NCBI RefSeq assembly: GCF_000716445.1
Contig: NZ_JNWK01000036.1
Location: forward strand, 1-64,000
Length of the DNA stretch: 64,000 nucleotides
From: Streptomyces wedmorensis
Lineage (GTDB): Bacteria; Actinomycetota; Actinomycetes; Streptomycetales; Streptomycetaceae
Reading direction: 5' to 3'
The notes beneath the pieces were generated by a model. That model did no database searches, had not been told where the DNA came from, and saw only the letters and a program-made list of their open reading frames with translations. Each line of letters starts with the position of its first letter. The stretch's first letter is position 1. The position numbers and the translations under genes are program-made. This document shows positions 50,501 through 59,535 of this stretch, in pieces.

Positions 50501-53095
50501 CTACCCGCCGTAGTACGCCTGGGTCATCAGTTCCTTCATCTCGTCGATCATCGGCATCCGCGGGTTGGCGGGCGCGCACTGGTCGGCGTAGGCGTTCATC
50601 GCCTGCTGCGGCAGGGCCGCGAGGAAGGCCGCCTCGTCGACGCCCTCCTCCCGGAAGGAGGCCGGGATGCCGCACCGGGTACGGAGCTCCTCGACCGCCC
50701 GGGCGTAGGACTCCACGCCCTCCTCCGGGGTCCCGGCCGGCAGGCCGAGCGTCCGTGCGATCTCCTGGTACCGCTCCGGGGCCCGGTAGACCTCGGCCTT
50801 CGGCCACGGCACGGCCTTGTGGGTGACGGTGCCGTTGTGCCGGATCACGTGCGGGAGCAGCAGCGCGTTGGTGCGGCCGTGGGCGACGTGGAAGGTGTTG
50901 CCGAGGGTGTGGGCCATGGCATGGACCAGGCCGAGGAAGGCGTTGGCGAAGGCCATGCCGGCGATGGTGGACGCGTTGTGCATCCTCTCGCGGGCCTCGG
51001 GAGCCTTGGCGCCCTCCGTCACACAGGCCTCCAGGTTCTCGAAGATCAGCTTGATCGCCTGGAGGCACTGGCCGTCGGTGAAGTCGTTGGCGTAGGCCGA
51101 GACGTACGCCTCGGTGGCGTGGGTGAGGGCGTCGAAGCCCGAATCGGCGGTGACCGTGGCCGGGAGGTCCATCGGCAGCACCGGGTCGACGATGGCCACG
51201 TCCGGGGTGAGCGCGTAGTCGGCGAGCGGGTACTTCCGCGCGGCCTCGGGGTCGGAGATGACCGCGAAGGGGGTGACCTCGCTGCCGGTGCCCGAGGTGG
51301 TCGGGATCGCGACCAGCTTCGCCTTCTCGCCGAGCTTCGGGAAGCGGTAGGCGCGCTTGCGGATGTCGAAGAACTTCTCCTTGGTGTCCGCGAACTCGAC
51401 CTCGGGCCGCTCGTACATCAGCCACATGATCTTCGCCGCGTCCATCGGGGAGCCGCCGCCGAGGGCGATGATCGTGTCCGGCCGGAAGTCCCGCATGGCG
51501 GCGGCGCCGGCCCGGACGGTGGCGAGCTCCGGGTCGGGCTCGACGGAGTCGATGACCTGGACGGTGACGGGCTCCGGGCGGCCGTGGAGGATGTCGGTGA
51601 CCTTCCGGACGAAGCCGATCTCGTCCATGGTCCGGTCGGTGACGATCGTGACCCGCTTCAGGCCCTCCATCTCGCCGAGGTGGCGGATGGCGCCCCGCTC
51701 GAAGTAGATCTTCGGCGGGACCTTGTACCACTGCACGTTGTTGTTGCGCCGTCCGATCCGCTTGACGTTGATCAGGTCGACCGCGCCGACGTTGTCCGAC
51801 ACGGAGTTGTGTCCGTACGAGCCGCAGCCGAGGGTGAGCGAGGGGAGGAAGGAGTTGTAGACGTCGCCGATGCCGCCGAAGGTGGAGGGGGCGTTGACGA
51901 TGACCCGGATCGCCTTGACGCGCTTGCCGAACTCCTCGGCGAGTTCCTCGTCCTCGGCGTGGATCGCGGCGCTGTGGCCGAGGCCGTGGAACTCGACCAT
52001 GCGGGCCGAGAGTTCGAGGCCGTGCTCGGTGGAGTCGGCCCTGAGGGCGGCGAGGACCGGGGAGAGCTTCTCGCGGGTGAGCGGCTCGGCCTCGCCGACC
52101 TCCGCGCATTCGGCGAGGAGGACCGAGGTGCCCTCGGGGACCTCGAAGCCGGCCTGCTCGGCGATCCAGTGCGGGGACTTGCCGACGACGGCCGCGTTGA
52201 GCCTGGCGCCGCCGCAGTTCGTCGCGTACGCGGTGGTTCCGAAGACGTACTCCTCCAGCTTGGTCTTCTCGGCGGCGGTGACGACGTGGGCGCCGAGCCG
52301 TTCGAACTCGGCGAGCCCCTCCTCGTACACCTCGTCGTCGAGGATGACGGCCTGCTCGGAGGCGCAGATCATGCCGTTGTCGAAGGCCTTGGAGAGCACG
52401 ATGTCGTGGATCGCGCGCTGGAGCCTGGCGCTCTTGGTGACGTACGCGGGGACGTTTCCTGCGCCGACGCCGAGGGCGGGCTTGCCGCACGAGTAGGCGG
52501 CCCTGACCATCGCGTTCCCGCCGGTGGCGAGGATGGTGGAGACGCCCTCGTGGCGCATGAGGAGGCCGGTGGCCTCCATGGAGGGCTCCTCGATCCACTG
52601 CACGCACCCCTGAGGGGCGCCGGCGGCGATCGCTGCGTCGCGGACGATCCTGGCGGCCTCGGCGGAGCACTTCTGCGCGGACGGGTGGAAGGCGAAGACG
52701 ATCGGGTTGCGGGTCTTGAGGGCGATGAGCGCCTTGAAGACGGTGGTCGAGGTGGGGTTGGTGACGGGGGTCATCGCGCAGACGACGCCGACGGGTTCGG
52801 CGATCTCGGTGATGCCGTTCAGCTCGTCGCGGCGGATGACTCCGGCGGTCTTGAGGCCGGCCATCGAGTGGGTGACGTGCTCGCAGGCGAAGAGGTTCTT
52901 GACCGCCTTGTCCTCGAAGACCCCGCGCCCGGTCTCCTCGACGGCGAGCTTCGCCAGGTCGCCGTGCGCGCTCAGCGCGGCGAGCGAGGCCTTCTCGACG
53001 ATGTGGTCGACCCGTTCCTGGTCGAAGGTCTCGAACCGGTCGAGCGCCCCGAGGGCTTCCCGCACCAGCCCGTCCACCATCTTCTCGGCCTCCAT
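50501..53095 (-). CDS. adhE: Bifunctional acetaldehyde-CoA/alcohol dehydrogenase AdhE
   Basis: 864 residues from ATG 53095 (AAGGAG); a longer frame to 53221 would pass through the Rex site. The N-terminal half is a CoA-acylating aldehyde dehydrogenase (MTPVTNPTSTTVFKAL, NGMICASEQAV with the active Cys). The C-terminal half is an iron alcohol dehydrogenase (GGGSPMDAAK, IPTTSGTGSEVTPFAVI, HAMAHTLGNTFHVAHG with metal His). It converts acetyl-CoA to ethanol or back with NADH. Such fusions belong to fermenters, so this gene in an obligate aerobe is notable. A Rex operator lies upstream. Confidence 0.96.
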   Translation of the reverse strand: MEAEKMVDGLVREALGALDRFETFDQERVDHIVEKASLAALSAHGDLAKLAVEETGRGVFEDKAVKNLFACEHVTHSMAGLKTAGVIRRDELNGITEIAEPVGVVCAMTPVTNPTSTTVFKALIALKTRNPIVFAFHPSAQKCSAEAARIVRDAAIAAGAPQGCVQWIEEPSMEATGLLMRHEGVSTILATGGNAMVRAAYSCGKPALGVGAGNVPAYVTKSARLQRAIHDIVLSKAFDNGMICASEQAVILDDEVYEEGLAEFERLGAHVVTAAEKTKLEEYVFGTTAYATNCGGARLNAAVVGKSPHWIAEQAGFEVPEGTSVLLAECAEVGEAEPLTREKLSPVLAALRADSTEHGLELSARMVEFHGLGHSAAIHAEDEELAEEFGKRVKAIRVIVNAPSTFGGIGDVYNSFLPSLTLGCGSYGHNSVSDNVGAVDLINVKRIGRRNNNVQWYKVPPKIYFERGAIRHLGEMEGLKRVTIVTDRTMDEIGFVRKVTDILHGRPEPVTVQVIDSVEPDPELATVRAGAAAMRDFRPDTIIALGGGSPMDAAKIMWLMYERPEVEFADTKEKFFDIRKRAYRFPKLGEKAKLVAIPTTSGTGSEVTPFAVISDPEAARKYPLADYALTPDVAIVDPVLPMDLPATVTADSGFDALTHATEAYVSAYANDFTDGQCLQAIKLIFENLEACVTEGAKAPEARERMHNASTIAGMAFANAFLGLVHAMAHTLGNTFHVAHGRTNALLLPHVIRHNGTVTHKAVPWPKAEVYRAPERYQEIARTLGLPAGTPEEGVESYARAVEELRTRCGIPASFREEGVDEAAFLAALPQQAMNAYADQCAPANPRMPMIDEMKELMTQAYYGG

Positions 53096-53190
53096 GACAG
53101 GCGCTCCTTCTCCGGGTCCCTCATTTCTCCGATATCTCCATTCGACACCCGTCGACCTGGGAGAAGGAGCGGAGAAGGGCCCGGAGGAAG

Positions 53191-53239
53191 GGGCCGGAAG
53201 TCCTTTTGTGAACGCATTCACGAAAGGACTCTCCGGCCC
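53191..53239. terminator. Long hairpin containing the Rex operator
   Basis: GGGCCGGA (53191-53198) and GTCCTTT (53200-53206) pair with AAAGGAC (53223-53229) and TCCGGCCC (53232-53239), with GTGAA-CGCA-TTCAC at the tip. It starts 8 bp beyond the stop of the protease gene on its coding strand and so should terminate it. It also sits upstream of adhE. Confidence 0.75.
53206..53223. promoter_or_regulatory. Rex operator upstream of adhE
   Basis: TTGTGAACGCATTCACGA differs from the streptomycete Rex consensus TTGTGAACGCTTTCACAA at two positions and keeps both GTGAA/TTCAC arms. Rex releases DNA when NADH rises, so the site predicts induction of adhE under oxygen limitation. It is centred about 120 bp upstream of the adhE start. 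Confidence 0.85.
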
Positions 53240-53247
53240 GGTCCCGC

Positions 53248-54129
53248 CTAGTACACGTTCACCCCGTAGGCGCTCAGCGCCTCCGTCACGGGCTGGAAGA
53301 ACGTCGTGCCGCCCGAGGAGCAGTTGCCGCTGCCGCCAGAGGTGAGGCCGATCGCCCGGCTGCCCGAGTAGAGCGGGCCGCCGGAGTCGCCCGGCTCGGC
53401 GCAGACGTTCGTCTGGATCATGCCGTAGACGATGTCGCCGCCGCCGTAGTTCACGGTGGCGTTCAGGCCGGTCACCGTGCCGCTGTGGGTGCCGGTCGTC
53501 GAGCCGCGGCGGGTGACGGACATGCCGACCGTGGCGTTGGCGGCGCTGGTGATGTCGACGCCGCCGACCGTGCCGGACTTGGTCACCGAGCTGTTGGTGT
53601 AGCGCACGATGCCGTAGTCGTTGGTCGGGAAGCTCGACCCGGTCGTGGAGCCGAGCACGGTGGTGCGGGAGGAGTTGGAGTACCAGGTGCCCGCGCCGTC
53701 GGTGCAGTGGCCGGCGGTGAGGAAGTAGTAGTTCCCCGCGCTGTCCCGGACGTTGAAGCCCAGCGAGCAGCGCCAGCTGCTCGCGTAGATCGCGTCGCCG
53801 CCGGAGATCAGCTTGTTGAACGTGCCGGGGGTGCGCTCGACGCGCAGTGCTCCCGCGTTGGCCCCCGCCTGCCGCTTGATCTTCGCGATCTCGGCCGGGG
53901 AGACGGTGGAGTCGACGGTGACGACCACCGTCGAGGTCGCCGGGTCGACGCGCCAGGCGGTGCCGGCCACGTCGGCGGCGAGGACGGCGTCACTCGCGGC
54001 GGCGAGCTGGGTGACGCCGAAGGTTCCGGCGGATTCGGCGTTCGCGGTGGGGACGGCGAGCGCCGCGGCGGCGACGAGCCCGCTCGCGACGGCGAGCATC
54101 CGGATGTTTCGCGTGGGGGTGGTGCGCAT
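53248..54129 (-). CDS. Secreted serine protease, streptogrisin B type
   Basis: 293 residues: signal peptide (to about AESAG), alpha-lytic-type propeptide ([18 protein letters not shown] to about residue 105) and mature S1 chymotrypsin-like domain starting near ISGGDAIY. Catalytic triad: His in TAGHCTDG, Asp in TNDYGIVRY and Ser in [12 protein letters not shown]. Close to SGPB of S. griseus in most motifs ([15 protein letters not shown]). ATG 54129. It is a paralogue of the next gene; their leaders share sequence, so they likely arose by tandem duplication. Confidence 0.95.
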   Translation of the reverse strand: MRTTPTRNIRMLAVASGLVAAAALAVPTANAESAGTFGVTQLAAASDAVLAADVAGTAWRVDPATSTVVVTVDSTVSPAEIAKIKRQAGANAGALRVERTPGTFNKLISGGDAIYASSWRCSLGFNVRDSAGNYYFLTAGHCTDGAGTWYSNSSRTTVLGSTTGSSFPTNDYGIVRYTNSSVTKSGTVGGVDITSAANATVGMSVTRRGSTTGTHSGTVTGLNATVNYGGGDIVYGMIQTNVCAEPGDSGGPLYSGSRAIGLTSGGSGNCSSGGTTFFQPVTEALSAYGVNVY

Positions 54130-54305
54130 GGTCCTCACTTCTCGTTCCTCCCAAGGGGAATCGGGGGCCCGCAGTGGGGTGTCGGGCCCGTGAGGCGCGG
54201 CCAGGGGCCGGCGCTGTGGGGGAGTCTCGGGCCGTACGACTTCACGCCGCAAGGGCGCCTTTCAGCCGTACGGCCTTCAACTGTCAATCTGTATACGGGC
54301 GTTGC

Positions 54306-55163
54306 TCAGTACAGGCTCACTCCGTACTTGGCGAGCGCCTCGGGCACCGGCTGGTAGAAGGTGGTGCCGCCGGTCGAGCAGTTGCCGCTGCCGCCCGAGG
54401 TGAGGCCGAGCGCCTTGGTGCCGTCGTACAGCGCGCCGCCGGAGTCGCCGGGCTCGGCGCAGACGTTGGTCTGGATCATGCCCTTCACCGTGCCGCCGCC
54501 GGAGTAGCGGACGGTGGCGTTGAGGCCGGTGACCGTGCCGCTGCGGGTGCCGGTCGTCGAGCCGGAGCGCTTGACGGACTCGCCCACGTAGGCGTTGGCG
54601 GCGGTGAAGCCGCCGGTGTGGGCGAGCGAGGTGTTGTCGTAGCGGACCAGGGCGTAGTCGTTGCCGGGGAAGCTCGACCCGACGGTGGCGCCGATCAGCG
54701 TGGACTGCGCCGAGTTGGCGTACCAGGTGTTCACCACGTTGCCGCAGTGCCCGGCGGTGAGGAAGTAGTACGTGCTGCCGCTGCGGACGTTGAAGCCGAG
54801 CGAGCAGCGGTAGCCGTTGCCGTAGATGGCGTCCCCGGCCCCGAGCAGGGGCTTGAAGACGCCGGGGGCGCGCTGGACGCGGAGCGCCCCGGAGTCGGCG
54901 CCGGCCGCTCTCCGGATCTTCGCGAGCCCCTCGTCCGTGACGGTGGAGTCGGCGGTGACGACGACCCGGCCCGACGCCTCGTCGACGTACCAGGCGATGC
55001 CGCCGACTCCGGCGGCCTCGACGGCCGCGTCGGCGCGGGCGAGCTGGGCGGGACCGGGCGTGGGGGCGGCCTGGGCGGCGGGGAGTCCGAGGGCCGTGAC
55101 GGCGGCGAGGCCGGCGGCGACGGCGAGCAGGCGGGTGCGGGTGTTCCTCACTGTGCTCCTCAC
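54306..55163 (-). CDS. Secreted serine protease, streptogrisin family
   Basis: 285 residues from GTG 55163 (AAGGAG); a second in-frame GTG lies four codons on. Signal peptide to about AAQAAPTP, then propeptide and S1 domain. Triad: His (TAGHCGNVV), Asp ([11 protein letters not shown]) and Ser ([12 protein letters not shown]); the residue after GG is Ala where SGPB has Pro. [13 protein letters not shown] and YGVSLY are closer to SGPA/SGPD. A terminator at 55300 separates it from the upstream operon, so it has its own promoter. Confidence 0.93.
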   Translation of the reverse strand: MRSTVRNTRTRLLAVAAGLAAVTALGLPAAQAAPTPGPAQLARADAAVEAAGVGGIAWYVDEASGRVVVTADSTVTDEGLAKIRRAAGADSGALRVQRAPGVFKPLLGAGDAIYGNGYRCSLGFNVRSGSTYYFLTAGHCGNVVNTWYANSAQSTLIGATVGSSFPGNDYALVRYDNTSLAHTGGFTAANAYVGESVKRSGSTTGTRSGTVTGLNATVRYSGGGTVKGMIQTNVCAEPGDSGGALYDGTKALGLTSGGSGNCSTGGTTFYQPVPEALAKYGVSLY

Positions 55164-55299
55164 TGTTCTCCTTCTGGGAAAAGCGGAGGGGCCCGTGGGT
55201 GACGGGCCCGTGAGGCGCCATCAGGTGACGTGTTCCTGACATGCACCGCCAGTGATACTGGCCCTCGTACAGCGGACGCACAAGACCGCAGTACGGACG

Positions 55300-55330
55300 G
55301 ATGCCCCCGGCCGTCCCGGCCGGGGGCATC
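55300..55330 (-). terminator. Terminator of the ABC/monooxygenase operon
   Basis: GATGCCCCCGGCCG (55300-55313) pairs perfectly with CGGCCGGGGGCATC (55317-55330) around TCC. It begins 22 bp after the DUF1684 stop. Confidence 0.9.
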
Positions 55331-55351
55331 CCTGCGCGAGGAAAGACCCGG

Positions 55352-56140
55352 TCAGGCGGGGTTCAGCAGCCGCTCCCCGGCCGGCACCGCGGTGTCGAGC
55401 GTGTTCCCGGGCGGCGGGAACGGGCAGATGAAGTGGTCGACGAACGCGCACGGCGGCAGCAGCGCCCGGTTGAAGTCCACCGTCACGGAGCCGTCCGGCG
55501 CCGGGGCCGCCGGCCGCAGGAAACGGAAGCGGTAGCTGTCCCGGCCGCTGGTGGCGTCCGCGAAGACCGCCCACAGCGTGCCGTCGTCCTCGACGGCCAC
55601 CTGAAGGACGTGCTCCCCGCCGTGCAGCTCGAACGACAGCTCCCCGGAGAGGCCAAGACCGCGCTCCCGGCCGTCGGCGTTCCTCACCCGTACGCTGCGC
55701 GTCGCCTCGTACGGACGGTAGACGCCGGGCACCACCCAGCGCTCGTCGTACGGAGTGGCCTCGATGCCCCGGAAGGCGCGGCGCGCCTGCGATCCCGGGT
55801 CGAAGTCCCGTACGGCCCACAGCCCTTCGCGCCGCAGCACGACGAGCCGCCGGCCCGCCGCCTCGACCCGCGACTCGTGGATCGGACCGTGGTCGGCACC
55901 GAGCCGGACCGTGCCGGCGAACGGCTTGCCGTCGACGGTGAGGCCGTCCCCGGCGCCCGCCGTCAGGAGCACCTCGTCGCCGTCCTCCCGCCACTCGCCG
56001 GGAACGGCCGGAATGCGCCCCTCGGGGAAGTCCGCGAGCCAGTGGGTGCCCGAGAGGGAGAGCGGGCCGTACGAGGAGGAGACCGCGGCCTCCCGCTGCT
56101 CGTGCCAGTGCTGCCAGTCCTGCCGTGGATCCGTGCTCAT
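55352..56140 (-). CDS. DUF1684-family protein
   Basis: 262 residues from ATG 56140, 5 bp after the monooxygenase stop (ATG 56159 would overlap it). The family hallmark near the end is visible: VDFNRALLPPCAFVDHFICPFPPPGN, with nearby Cys and His that could bind metal, and earlier LSGTHWLADFPEG. Function is unknown, but DUF1684 genes often adjoin oxygenases. Last gene of the operon. Confidence 0.85.
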   Translation of the reverse strand: MSTDPRQDWQHWHEQREAAVSSSYGPLSLSGTHWLADFPEGRIPAVPGEWREDGDEVLLTAGAGDGLTVDGKPFAGTVRLGADHGPIHESRVEAAGRRLVVLRREGLWAVRDFDPGSQARRAFRGIEATPYDERWVVPGVYRPYEATRSVRVRNADGRERGLGLSGELSFELHGGEHVLQVAVEDDGTLWAVFADATSGRDSYRFRFLRPAAPAPDGSVTVDFNRALLPPCAFVDHFICPFPPPGNTLDTAVPAGERLLNPA

Positions 56141-56145
56141 GGTGT

Positions 56146-57456
56146 TCAACCCTTCCATACGGGCTCGGGAAGCCCGAGGTGCGACCGCAGCGTGGTGCCG
56201 GAGTAATCCGTACGGAAGACCCCGCGCTCCTGGAGCAGCGGGACGACCCGGTCGACGAATTCGTCCAGGCCGCCGGGGGTGAGGTGGGGTACGAGGATGA
56301 AGCCGTCGGCCGCGTCCGTGGCGACGTGCTCCGCGAGCGCCGCCGCGACCGTCGCCGGGGAGCCGACGAAGGACTGCCGGCCGGACGACTCGATGACCGT
56401 CTGCCGGATCGACAGCCCCTTCGCCTCCGACAGCGCCCGCCATCTCCTGGCCACCGCCACGGGGTCGGCGACCCTCACCCGGCCCTGGACGAGCGCGGAG
56501 TCCGGGTCGGGGTCGATGGCCGGAAGTGGTCCGTCGGGGTCGTAGCCGGACAGGTCGCGGCCCCAGATCTGCTCCAGGGCGAGGATCGCGTTCTGCGGGG
56601 AGACCTGCTGCCGGCGGATCCCGGCCGCCCGCTCGTGCGCGTCGGCGTCGGTGTCGCCGAGGACGTACGTCACTCCCGGCATGATCTTGAGGTCGCCGGG
56701 CGCCCGTCCGTACCGGGCGAGCCGCCCCTTGACGTCGGCGTAGAACTCCCGGCCCGCCTCCGGGGTGGAGTGCCGGGTGAAGACCACGTCGGCGGACGAG
56801 GCGGCGAACTCCCGCCCCTCGGGGGAGTCCCCCGCCTGGATGACGACCGGATGCCCCTGCGGGGAGCGCGGGACGGTGAACTCTCCGCCGATCCGGAACT
56901 GCGGCCCGCTGTGGGCGAAGGGCCGCGGGGCGCCGTCCGGGGACCAGGAGTCCCACAGCTCCCGGGCGGTGGCGAGGAACTCGGCGGCCCGGGTGTACCT
57001 GTCGGCCCGGTCCAGGTAGCCGCCGCGCCGGAAGTTCTCCCCGGTGAAGGCGTCCGACGAGGTGACCACGTTCCAGGCGGCCCGGCCCGCGCTCAGGTGG
57101 TCGAGCGAGGCCAGCCGCCGGGCCAGGTCGTACGGCTCGTTGAAGGTCGCGTTGACCGTGGCGGCCAGGCCGAGCCGGTCGGTGACGGCGGCCAGCGCGT
57201 TCAGGACGGTGATCGACTCGGGGCGCCCGACGACGTCCAGGTCGTGGATGCGCCCCGCGTGCTCGCGCAGCCGGAGCCCCTCGGCCAGGAAGAAGAAGTC
57301 GAAGAGACCGCGCTCCGCCGTCCTGGCCAGGTGCTCGAACGAGGAGAAGTCGATCTGCGAACCGGAACGGGGATCGGCCCAGACCGTGGTGGAGTTGACG
57401 CCCGGGAAGTGCGCGGCGAGACGGATCTGCTTCCGGCCGCCCTCGGAGGTGCTCAT
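56146..57456 (-). CDS. FMN-dependent monooxygenase, NtaA/SnaA/DszA family
   Basis: 436 residues. Luciferase-like fold of the NtaA branch: FEHLARTAERGLFDFFFLAEGL, GRAAWNVVTSSD and the long insertion VVIQAGDSPEGREFAASSADVVFTR are typical. The branch includes nitrilotriacetate, dibenzothiophene-sulphone and S-alkylcysteine (CmoJ/YtnJ) oxygenases, which use FMNH2 from a partner reductase. It overlaps the next upstream gene by 4 bp. Its C-terminus (FRTDYSGTTLRSHLGLPEP) resembles that of the adjacent paralogue, so the two are related by duplication. Confidence 0.9.
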   Translation of the reverse strand: MSTSEGGRKQIRLAAHFPGVNSTTVWADPRSGSQIDFSSFEHLARTAERGLFDFFFLAEGLRLREHAGRIHDLDVVGRPESITVLNALAAVTDRLGLAATVNATFNEPYDLARRLASLDHLSAGRAAWNVVTSSDAFTGENFRRGGYLDRADRYTRAAEFLATARELWDSWSPDGAPRPFAHSGPQFRIGGEFTVPRSPQGHPVVIQAGDSPEGREFAASSADVVFTRHSTPEAGREFYADVKGRLARYGRAPGDLKIMPGVTYVLGDTDADAHERAAGIRRQQVSPQNAILALEQIWGRDLSGYDPDGPLPAIDPDPDSALVQGRVRVADPVAVARRWRALSEAKGLSIRQTVIESSGRQSFVGSPATVAAALAEHVATDAADGFILVPHLTPGGLDEFVDRVVPLLQERGVFRTDYSGTTLRSHLGLPEPVWKG

Positions 57457-58475
57457 GAACCCGCTCCCGTCGTCGCGTACTGGCTGACCGGGCGGGCGAG
57501 TCCCAGGTGGTCGCGGAGGGTGGACCCCTCGTAGGCCGTACGGAACAGGCCGCGCTCCCGCAGCCGGGTCACCGTCCCCGCCGCGAACCGCTCCAGGTCC
57601 CGCTCCGGCACCGCCGGCACGAGGTGGAAGCCGTCGACCGCCGCGCCGCCGTGCCAGCCGGCGATCAGTTCCGCGAGCGCCCCGGGCCCGCCCTCGTACG
57701 CGTCGAGGTCGACGGTCAGCGAGAGCAGCACCCGCAGTTGGCCGGGGTCCCGGCCGTGGGCGCGGGCGGCGCGGTGCAGTTCGGCGCGGAGGGCCGCGGC
57801 CTCCTCGGCGGACGAGGCCCGGACGAGGGCCACGTCGGCGTGGTGGGCGGCGGTGTCCCGGGCGGCCGGGCGGGTGGCGTCGACGACGGTCACCGGGTTG
57901 CCCTGCGGGGGCCGGGGGACGATCGAGGGGCCCTTGACCGAGAAGGTCGCGCCCTGGAAGTCCACGTGGTGCAGCTTGCGGCGGTCGACGAACCGGCCGG
58001 TCGCCACGTCCCGTATCTCGGCGTCGTCCTCCCAGCTGTCCCACAGCTTGCGGGAGACCTCGGCGACCTCCCCCGCCTCCTGCCAGAGCTCGGCGACCGG
58101 CGGGGCCGGGCGGCGGCCGAAGAGCCGTGCCTCCGCGCCGGTCGGGGACACCGCGATCCCCCAGCCCGCCCGGCCCCGGCTCACCCAGTCGAGGGTGGCG
58201 ACGGCGGCCTGGACGTGGAAGGGCTCGGTGTGGGTGGTGTGCACGGTCGGTACGAGGCCGACGGAGCGGGTCTCGGGCGCGACCCGGGCGAGGGTGGCGA
58301 GCGCGTCGAGGCCGGGCCGGGCGTAGGAGTCGTCGTGGGTGACGAAGTCGAGCCCCGCGGCCTCGGCGATCCGGGCGAGCGCGACCGTACGGCCGGCGGT
58401 CTCCGGACCCGGGTCGGCCCGGCCGGAGCCCGGCGCGAGCTCGGCGGCGAGGTGGAGCGTTCGGGTGCTGGTCAT
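57453..58475 (-). CDS. Luciferase-like (LLM class) flavin monooxygenase
   Basis: 340 residues, shorter than its neighbour. LARIAEAAGLDFVTHDDSY and WVSRGRAGWGIAVSPTGAEARLF fit the LLM fold. The end FRTAYEGSTLRDHLGLARP is clearly homologous to the end of the gene downstream. ATG 58475 with GAGAGAG. Probably acts on the same or a related substrate, in the manner of CmoO with CmoJ. Confidence 0.87.
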   Translation of the reverse strand: MTSTRTLHLAAELAPGSGRADPGPETAGRTVALARIAEAAGLDFVTHDDSYARPGLDALATLARVAPETRSVGLVPTVHTTHTEPFHVQAAVATLDWVSRGRAGWGIAVSPTGAEARLFGRRPAPPVAELWQEAGEVAEVSRKLWDSWEDDAEIRDVATGRFVDRRKLHHVDFQGATFSVKGPSIVPRPPQGNPVTVVDATRPAARDTAAHHADVALVRASSAEEAAALRAELHRAARAHGRDPGQLRVLLSLTVDLDAYEGGPGALAELIAGWHGGAAVDGFHLVPAVPERDLERFAAGTVTRLRERGLFRTAYEGSTLRDHLGLARPVSQYATTGAGS

Positions 58476-58525
58476 GCGGTCTCTCTCGGTGCGGGGCCGG
58501 TCGGGGCTGCGTCGGTCACGGCGGG

Positions 58526-59500
58526 TCAGTTCTTGGTGCGGGGCAGGCCGGGCGGGTTGATCTCGGACTTCGTGACGGCCTCGCCGCTCAGGCCCCACCG
58601 CTTGAGGACCTCGGCGTAGGTGCCGTTCGCAACGATGTGGTCGATCGCGGCCGCGTACGCGGCGACGAGGCCGCTGTCCTTCTTCGTGGTGGCCGCGATC
58701 TTGCCCTGGAGCCCGGCGCCCGCTCCGGAGAACTTGCCGACGGCCTCGGTCTGTCCGGCGGAGGCCACGTGGTAGGCGACGGTGGGGTTGGGGCCGAGGT
58801 AGCCGTCGATGCGGCCGGACTGGAGGGCGAGGTAGTAGTCGGTCGTGTTGTCGTAGTACTTGATGTCGACGCCCTTGCGGCCGGCCTTCTCGTTCTGCCG
58901 GGACCAGTCGACGAGGATCTTCTCCTGGTTGGTGCCGGAGCCGACCGCGATCCGCTTGCCCGACACGTCCTCGGGGCCCTTCACCGTCCAGCCCGACCCC
59001 TTCTTCGCCTCGAAGGCGAGGTCGTCGAGGCGGTAGGTGGCGAAGTCGTACTTGTCCTTGCGCTCCTCGGTGACGGTCACGTTGGAGAAGACGGCGTCGT
59101 ACTTGCCGCTGTCCAGGCCGACGAAGAGGTTCTCCCAGGAGACCGGGTTGAACTCGGGCTTCAGACCGAGGGTGTCGGCGACCAGGGTGGCCAGGTCCAG
59201 CTCGACGCCGATCAGCGTCTTGTCGTCGGTGGCGCGGAAGGCGAGCGGCGGGTTGCTCTTGGCGGAGACGCCGAGGATCAGCGTGCCTCTCTTGCGGACG
59301 GCCTCGGGCAGCTTGCCGGCGATGGCGTCGACCTCGGCGGTGTGGACGCGGTTCTGGTTCGGGCCGATGTTGATGCCCGTGTCCTTCCGGCCCTCCGGCT
59401 TGATCTCGTCGACGGCGGCGTCGCCCGAACCGCAGGCGGTGAGGAGCCCGAGGGCGGTGAGCGAGGCGAGGGCGGTGAGGACGGCGCGACGGGTCTTCAT
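58526..59500 (-). CDS. ABC transporter substrate-binding lipoprotein (polar amino acid type)
   Basis: 324 residues. Lipobox LTAC at about residue 23. SBP_bac_3 domain with GTLILGVSAKSNPPLAF, VGVELDLATLVADTLGLKPE (first lobe) and FDGVDSGKYDAVFSNVTVT-like LFVGLDSGKYDAVFSNVT. It feeds the two permeases and the ATPase encoded around it. An amino acid or amino-acid-like thioether is the likely ligand. Confidence 0.92.
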   Translation of the reverse strand: MKTRRAVLTALASLTALGLLTACGSGDAAVDEIKPEGRKDTGINIGPNQNRVHTAEVDAIAGKLPEAVRKRGTLILGVSAKSNPPLAFRATDDKTLIGVELDLATLVADTLGLKPEFNPVSWENLFVGLDSGKYDAVFSNVTVTEERKDKYDFATYRLDDLAFEAKKGSGWTVKGPEDVSGKRIAVGSGTNQEKILVDWSRQNEKAGRKGVDIKYYDNTTDYYLALQSGRIDGYLGPNPTVAYHVASAGQTEAVGKFSGAGAGLQGKIAATTKKDSGLVAAYAAAIDHIVANGTYAEVLKRWGLSGEAVTKSEINPPGLPRTKN

Positions 59501-59535
59501 GGCGTTGCTCCTGGGGGTGAGAGGGAGGGTGGGGA

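Noticed and set aside
49008..52670. 1220-codon minus-strand open frame
   Set aside because: It is a shadow of adhE (which is in another frame) running on through the opposite strand of the membrane-protein gene. Composition is Arg/Gly/Pro-rich, as expected for a wrong frame.
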